64,000 bases of DNA from Acinetobacter vivianii (GTDB lineage: Bacteria > Pseudomonadota > Gammaproteobacteria > Pseudomonadales > Moraxellaceae), in the NCBI RefSeq assembly GCF_014635885.1, contig NZ_BMDR01000002.1, positions 1 through 64,000 on the forward strand, given 5' to 3'. A program made the position numbers and the translations under genes. The notes beneath the pieces are model-generated. The model did no database searches and had not been told where the DNA came from. It worked only from the letters and a program-made list of their open reading frames with translations. Every line of letters begins with the position of its first letter. Position 1 is the first letter of the stretch. Below, in pieces: positions 58,288 through 64,000 of the stretch.

Positions 58288-59256
58288 TTAAGGAATCTCT
58301 TCTTCTTCAAATTCAGGTTTAACTTGAACAATAAAGTCCTGACGATTCAGACCACGCCATAAAGCGAATGCTGTACCGATATAAATCGATGAGTAAGTCC
58401 CCACGAATACACCGACAAACATGGCAACAGAGAACCAGTGTAAGCCATCACCACCCAAGAACATCATGGCAAGTACCACGAGTAATAAGGTCATCGAGGT
58501 GTGGATGGTACGACGTAAGGTTTCTGTCAGTGCAATATCAACGATTTCACGAGGTGTGGCACCGCGAATCTTACGGAAGTTCTCACGGATACGATCCGAT
58601 ACAACGATGTTATCGTTGAGCGAGAAACCAATCACCGCAAGTACCGCAGCTAATACGGTTAAGTCGAAAGGCCATTGGAACAATGCGAATGCACCGATGA
58701 TAATGATGATGTCGTGGAATAACGACATGACCGCACCCATTGCGAGTTTAAACTCGAAGCGGATGGTCACGTAGATCAGCATCAAGATCAATGCAAGCGC
58801 CACTGCACCCGCAGAACGAACATAAAGTTCATTACCTACTGCACCACCGACAGAGTCCACTTTATGAACTTCTACGGTGTTATTTGGCAATTGCACCGCT
58901 TTGGTGATGCTATTGCTCAGATCTTCGACGTCCAGATCTTCTTGTACAGGCATACGGACGATCAGATCCGTATTACTTCCTAGAGTTTGTACCACTGCAT
59001 CTTTAAAGCCAGCACGATCAAGTGCCTGCACCACTTGCGATGGCTGAACCCCTTGCTTGTAGTTCAATTCAGCAGAAATACCGCCAGTGAAGTCCAAACC
59101 GAGGTTTAGACCTTTGGTCGCGATAAAGAAGATACTCGCAATCGTCAGCAGGATCGAGAAGATAGCCGCAGGTTTGGCAATCTTCATGAACGGGATAATT
59201 TTCAGGTTATCCGGGCGACCGTATTGTTTTGAGTCTTGTTGAGTCAGATCAGTCAT
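58288..59256 (-). CDS. secF: Protein translocase subunit SecF
   Basis: The 322-residue protein has six hydrophobic segments and the SecF features 'GLDFTGGISAELNYKQG' near residue 53, a periplasmic P1-like region. 'VLAVIGFSLNDNIVVSDRIRENFRK' near 211 and 'ETLRRTIHTSMTLLLVVLAMMFLGG' follow. With SecD it uses the proton gradient to pull proteins through SecYEG. It begins 10 bases after secD. Confidence 0.97.
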   Translation of the reverse strand: MTDLTQQDSKQYGRPDNLKIIPFMKIAKPAAIFSILLTIASIFFIATKGLNLGLDFTGGISAELNYKQGVQPSQVVQALDRAGFKDAVVQTLGSNTDLIVRMPVQEDLDVEDLSNSITKAVQLPNNTVEVHKVDSVGGAVGNELYVRSAGAVALALILMLIYVTIRFEFKLAMGAVMSLFHDIIIIIGAFALFQWPFDLTVLAAVLAVIGFSLNDNIVVSDRIRENFRKIRGATPREIVDIALTETLRRTIHTSMTLLLVVLAMMFLGGDGLHWFSVAMFVGVFVGTYSSIYIGTAFALWRGLNRQDFIVQVKPEFEEEEIP

Positions 59257-59266
59257 GTGAATCTCC

Positions 59267-61168
59267 TTAAATACTCAACTTTTTCAAATTACGGCGTTTG
59301 CCATAAATGAGCTGTACGATGGCACGAGTTACGGTAATTGCAGTAAACATCGAACACACAATACCAATCATCAAGGTCACAGCGAAGCCTTTAATCGGGC
59401 CTGTACCAATAGCGAATAAGATAAACGCAACCAGGAATGTGGTTAAGTTCGAGTCAAGAATGGTGTTATAGGCTCGATCATAACCCGCCACAATCGCCTG
59501 TTTTGGCGAGGCGCCCCAGAGCATTTCTTCCCGTATTCGTTCACAGATCAGGACGTTGGCATCGACCGCCATACCGATGGTAATGACGATACCCGCAATA
59601 CCTGGCAGGGTGAGGGAAGCCCCAATCCAAGACATCACGGTTAAGATCATGGCAAGGTTAAAGACCAAGGCAAAGTTTGCGATTAAACCGAATAAACGGA
59701 AGAATACAACCATCCAGATCGCAACCAGTAAGAAGCCGATCTGAGTCGATAACACACCTTTGTCAATGTTTTCCTGACCTAAGCTTGGACCAACCACACG
59801 TTCTTCTACGAAGTACATCGGCGCAGCAAGTGCACCTGCACGAAGCATTAAAGCAAGCTCAGCCGCTTCTTGTGGTGAATCTAGACCTGTAATACGGAAT
59901 TGTGAACCAAGCACCGCCTGAATGGTTGCAGCATTGATCACGACAGATTCAGTATATGGGGTACGAACTTCGGTTTGAACGCCAGTATTCGGGTCTGCAA
60001 CGTAAGAGATTTTTTGTTTATTTTCAATAAACAGTACCGCCATACGTTTGCCGACAGCACCACGTGTCGCATCTGACATGAGCTTACCGCCCGCAGTGTC
60101 TAACGTGATGTTTACTTCGGCGCCGCCTGAGTCCTGACTAAAGCCAGAGCTTGCATTCTGAACACGTTCACCCGTCAAGATACGGTTACGTTGCAACAGT
60201 AATTGACGACCGCTATCAAGTGATTGGTAAGCGAACACTTCAGTGCCTGGAGGAAGTGGCTGACCGTTATATTTACCCGTATATGGATCGATATATTGAT
60301 CATTACTATCCGCAACCAGACGGAACTCTAAGTTTGCTGTACGACCCAAGACACGTTTTGCTTCTGCTGTATCTTGGACACCGGGTAATTCAACCACAAT
60401 ACGGTTGCTACCTTGTGTTTGTACCAAAGCTTCTGCCACACCGAGTTCGTTAATACGGTTACGTAAGGTGGTTAAGTTTTGGTTCACTGCATAAGATTGA
60501 ATTTCCTGACGACGTGTATCGGTATAATTCAGTCTTAAGGTTGCACCAGATGAAGTCGCAACAGCCTGTTGTGTAAACTCATTCCCATTGCGACGCAAGA
60601 AATCAGTCGCTGCATCACGGTCTGCATTGTTTGCAAACTGGACAGTAATGGTGTTGTTGTTTAACGCCAAGTTGTTAAATTTGATTTTGTTATCACGGAA
60701 TTGACGACGCAAATCAGTCGCAGATGTTTCCATACGCTGACTAATTGCTTTATCCATGTCGACTTCGAGCAAGAAGTGTACACCGCCACGTAAGTCCAAA
60801 CCGAGTTTCATCGGTTTCGCACCAATCTTCTGCAACCACTCAGGTGTGGTCGGCGCAAGGTTGAGTGCAACTACATAGTCATCACCGAGATCACGACGAA
60901 GGACTTCTTTCGCTTTTAACTGCGCTTCAGAAGAGCTTAAACGTAATAATGCCGCGTTGTTGGTGAAGCTATTGTCGTGACTGCTAATATCGGCAGTTTT
61001 TAAAATCTGCTCAGCTTTTTGCACGATGGTCTGATCAATCTTGGTGCCTGCTTTGGCCCCAGAAATCTGGACAGCAGGTTCATCTGGATACAGACTTGGA
61101 AGTGCATATAACGTACTGATCACAAGGACAACCAGGATCAGTAAATATTTCCATGCAGGGTAACGCAT
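59267..61168 (-). CDS. secD: Protein translocase subunit SecD
   Basis: The 633-residue protein has a first transmembrane segment (~8-25). A large periplasmic domain follows with 'LGLDLRGGVHFLLEVD' (near 123) and 'NRINELGVAEALVQTQGSNRIVVELPGVQD'. Five C-terminal membrane segments include 'GIAGIVITIGMAVDANVLICERIREE'. It is the first large subunit of the yajC-secD-secF operon. Confidence 0.97.
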   Translation of the reverse strand: MRYPAWKYLLILVVLVISTLYALPSLYPDEPAVQISGAKAGTKIDQTIVQKAEQILKTADISSHDNSFTNNAALLRLSSSEAQLKAKEVLRRDLGDDYVVALNLAPTTPEWLQKIGAKPMKLGLDLRGGVHFLLEVDMDKAISQRMETSATDLRRQFRDNKIKFNNLALNNNTITVQFANNADRDAATDFLRRNGNEFTQQAVATSSGATLRLNYTDTRRQEIQSYAVNQNLTTLRNRINELGVAEALVQTQGSNRIVVELPGVQDTAEAKRVLGRTANLEFRLVADSNDQYIDPYTGKYNGQPLPPGTEVFAYQSLDSGRQLLLQRNRILTGERVQNASSGFSQDSGGAEVNITLDTAGGKLMSDATRGAVGKRMAVLFIENKQKISYVADPNTGVQTEVRTPYTESVVINAATIQAVLGSQFRITGLDSPQEAAELALMLRAGALAAPMYFVEERVVGPSLGQENIDKGVLSTQIGFLLVAIWMVVFFRLFGLIANFALVFNLAMILTVMSWIGASLTLPGIAGIVITIGMAVDANVLICERIREEMLWGASPKQAIVAGYDRAYNTILDSNLTTFLVAFILFAIGTGPIKGFAVTLMIGIVCSMFTAITVTRAIVQLIYGKRRNLKKLSI

Positions 61169-61219
61169 TCGCTTTCTTCTTAAATGAAAAAGTCGTGCTG
61201 AGGCACGACTATTTTATGA

Positions 61220-61549
61220 TTAAAGGTTATTTAATGTGCCTTCAGGTAATACTGAAATGACACTCGCACGCTGGATTTTTACTTCAACACCACGAGTGAG
61301 TTCAACAACTGCAAAGTCACCTTCGAGTTTGATAATTTTCCCCATTAAACCACCAGCAAACACGATTTCGCTGCCTACACCCAAGCTTTCGATTAAAGAA
61401 CGATGTTCTTTGGCACGTTTCGCTTGTGGTCTCCAGATCAAGAAGTAGAAAATTGCGATAAATACCGCGATCATCAACAAGTTAGCCATCAAGCTTGGAC
61501 CTTGTGTCGCAGCAGGGGCAGCGTGAGCAGTAGAGATGAAAAGACTCAT
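61220..61549 (-). CDS. yajC: Sec translocon accessory protein YajC
   Basis: The 109-residue protein has one membrane segment (~24-40, 'LLMIAVFIAIFYFLIWRPQAKRAKEHR') followed by a small domain 'IESLGVGSEIVFAGGLMGKIIKLEGDFAVVELTRGVEVKIQRASV'. This is the YajC fold. It precedes secD-secF and follows tgt, the standard arrangement. Confidence 0.96.
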   Translation of the reverse strand: MSLFISTAHAAPAATQGPSLMANLLMIAVFIAIFYFLIWRPQAKRAKEHRSLIESLGVGSEIVFAGGLMGKIIKLEGDFAVVELTRGVEVKIQRASVISVLPEGTLNNL

Positions 61550-61647
61550 TTCGTTTTCCTAAAATTAAAAAGCCAAAAAATTAACAATAAATTCCAATTC
61601 GTTTTGCAATGTACCTTGTCTTGCGATCAGGCGCAAATCTTGATGAA

Positions 61648-63166
<1,519 letters not shown>

Positions 63167-63736
63167 CTAAAAATTCGGCTTATAGTCAAAATTTTCAGTC
63201 GCCAGATTATCCTTAAACGGACGAATCGTCTTCTTGGATAAAGTCAGGGTATTGATCAAGTTGTTTGGAAACACTTCGATCTGGTTATTAAACAATTCCA
63301 CGTTACGGTTAAATATCGTGATTGCCGCACCGACATTTTCATTTTGTTCCTGAATGTCATCCATCATTTTGCTATACAACGCATCCGCTTTCAGTTCAGG
63401 ATAATTCTCAACCACCACATTTAAGCTGCGGATCAGCTCTTTGCTCATTTTCTCAATCTGTTGTAATTGTGAAATATCCGTATCATTGACATTAAGATTC
63501 AGAATCTGTTGACGTAACTCAGTGACTTTTTCCAAAGTTGATTTTTCAAACTGGGTATATTGATCCAGCGTCGCTTCGAGAGCTTCCAATGTTTTTACTT
63601 TCTGACGCTCGAAGTTAGCCACTTCTGACCACGCACGTTTGGTGGCATTAAAATATCGTACGATGTTGTTGCGAATAGAAACGCCCCATACGATCAGTAC
63701 TACAAAAATCCCCAAAAAGATCAGTAAACCTGTCAT
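63167..63736 (-). CDS. LemA family protein
   Basis: The ~189-residue protein has one N-terminal membrane segment (~3-21, 'GLLIFLGIFVVLIVWGVSI'). The LemA helical body follows: 'RNNIVRYFNATKRAWSEVANFERQKVKTLEALEATLDQYTQFEKSTLEKVTELR', then 'YPELKADALYSKMMDDIQEQNENVGAAITIFNRNVELFNNQIEVFPNNLI'. LemA proteins are membrane-tethered helical bundles of uncertain function. The ATG at 63736 with AAGGGGAA upstream is preferred to the GTG at 63739. It follows another minus-strand gene after ~60 bases and may be cotranscribed with it. Confidence 0.93.
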   Translation of the reverse strand: MTGLLIFLGIFVVLIVWGVSIRNNIVRYFNATKRAWSEVANFERQKVKTLEALEATLDQYTQFEKSTLEKVTELRQQILNLNVNDTDISQLQQIEKMSKELIRSLNVVVENYPELKADALYSKMMDDIQEQNENVGAAITIFNRNVELFNNQIEVFPNNLINTLTLSKKTIRPFKDNLATENFDYKPNF

Positions 63737-63798
63737 CACATTCCCCTTATTGTTATTTCCCTTAAATTCTCGCTTTATTAAAAGAGAGCTTGGGAGAA

Positions 63799-64000
63799 TT
63801 ATTGAATTACATTTAGCATCAATTGTTGAAATCTCTGATATTGCGGCATGGTCATGGTGCGCAAGTGTCCGCGTAATGCTGGAATATCATGAATTTCACT
63901 GCGTTTACTGGCGGTTTGGAAAAGATTTTGTTCGCCCACGTAACACAGGATTTGCTCTTGATGATGATAAATTAAATCACCTGTAAAATGTTGAAAAAAA
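63799..64000 (-). CDS. Hypothetical protein, C-terminal fragment cut by the window edge
   Basis: On the minus strand an open frame runs from the window end to a TAA at 63799-63801, giving the last ~67 residues of a protein ('DLIYHHQEQILCYVGEQNLFQ', then 'RGHLRTMTMPQYQRFQQLMLNVIQ'). It has no frame break and sits in the expected place for a gene cotranscribed with the lemA-family gene. The family is not recognised from this fragment. The plus-strand reading across it (63639-63986) overlaps lemA antisense and is a shadow. Confidence 0.6.
   Translation of the reverse strand, partial: FFQHFTGDLIYHHQEQILCYVGEQNLFQTASKRSEIHDIPALRGHLRTMTMPQYQRFQQLMLNVIQ

Noticed and set aside
63639..63986. 115-aa plus-strand ORF at the right edge
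   Set aside because: It overlaps the lemA start and the continuing minus-strand gene; a shadow.

Overview
The window looks like chromosomal DNA of an Acinetobacter-type gammaproteobacterium (Moraxellaceae). This rests on the moderately AT-rich composition, the blocks rlmN-pilW-rodZ-like-ispG-hisS-yfgM-bamB-der and tgt-yajC-secD-secF, and the style of the accessory genes. The species cannot be fixed from the sequence alone. Nearly every call is from reading motifs and gene order; no database search was run.

Layout. 1-97: 3' end of a 5S rRNA gene and its terminator, i.e. the end of an rRNA operon. 188-1999: small soluble proteins (unknown, DUF2007, GFA, DUF4256). 2049-16260: an acyclic-terpene/branched acyl-CoA catabolic region (acyl-CoA dehydrogenase, TetR regulator, AtuA-, SDR-, AtuC-, AtuD-, AtuE- and AtuF-like genes). 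It carries three copies of one operator-like palindrome and is interrupted by two AT-rich genes of other character, one a predicted nuclease-helicase. 16314-18596: a secreted sphingomyelinase-type phosphodiesterase and, directly downstream, a lipase-foldase-like membrane protein. 18949-21433: two Roadblock/LC7 proteins, a Ras-like small GTPase and a linker protein, resembling a bacterial MglA/MglB or conservon-type switch. 21820-25012: a tail-anchored unknown, sspB, sspA, a lipoprotein, rpsI and rplM. 25280-28650: a DUF4124 protein, then pdxA-rsmA-apaH. 28777-32867: a glycosyltransferase, a PAP2 phosphatase, iscX, ndk and rlmN. 32885-38776: pilW, rodZ-like, ispG, hisS, yfgM-like and bamB, nearly contiguous. 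39154-40563: der.

40816-58204 is a long, tightly packed, same-strand operon for an aryl-polyene pigment. It holds a type II PKS set (two ketosynthases, a chain-length factor, a ketoreductase, two dehydratase modules of which one is fused to the starter ligase, and two ACPs) and an aromatic amino acid ammonia-lyase. It also holds acyl- and glycosyltransferases for a lipid anchor, a LolA-like carrier, an MMPL exporter, a DUF3261 lipoprotein, a halogenase-like flavoenzyme and a dedicated phosphopantetheinyl transferase. The genes are compatible with starter supply, activation, iterative extension, attachment to a lipid and transfer to the outer membrane. 58288-62778 on the minus strand is tgt-yajC-secD-secF. 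The window ends with a lemA-family gene and the 3' part of an unidentified gene.

Most notable: the repeated operator-promoter around a nuclease-helicase gene inside the atu region; the sphingomyelinase/foldase-like pair; the Roadblock-GTPase module; the halogenase-like enzyme and unusual ammonia-lyase selectivity residues in the pigment cluster; and an intergenic hairpin repeat with compensatory base changes between two copies.
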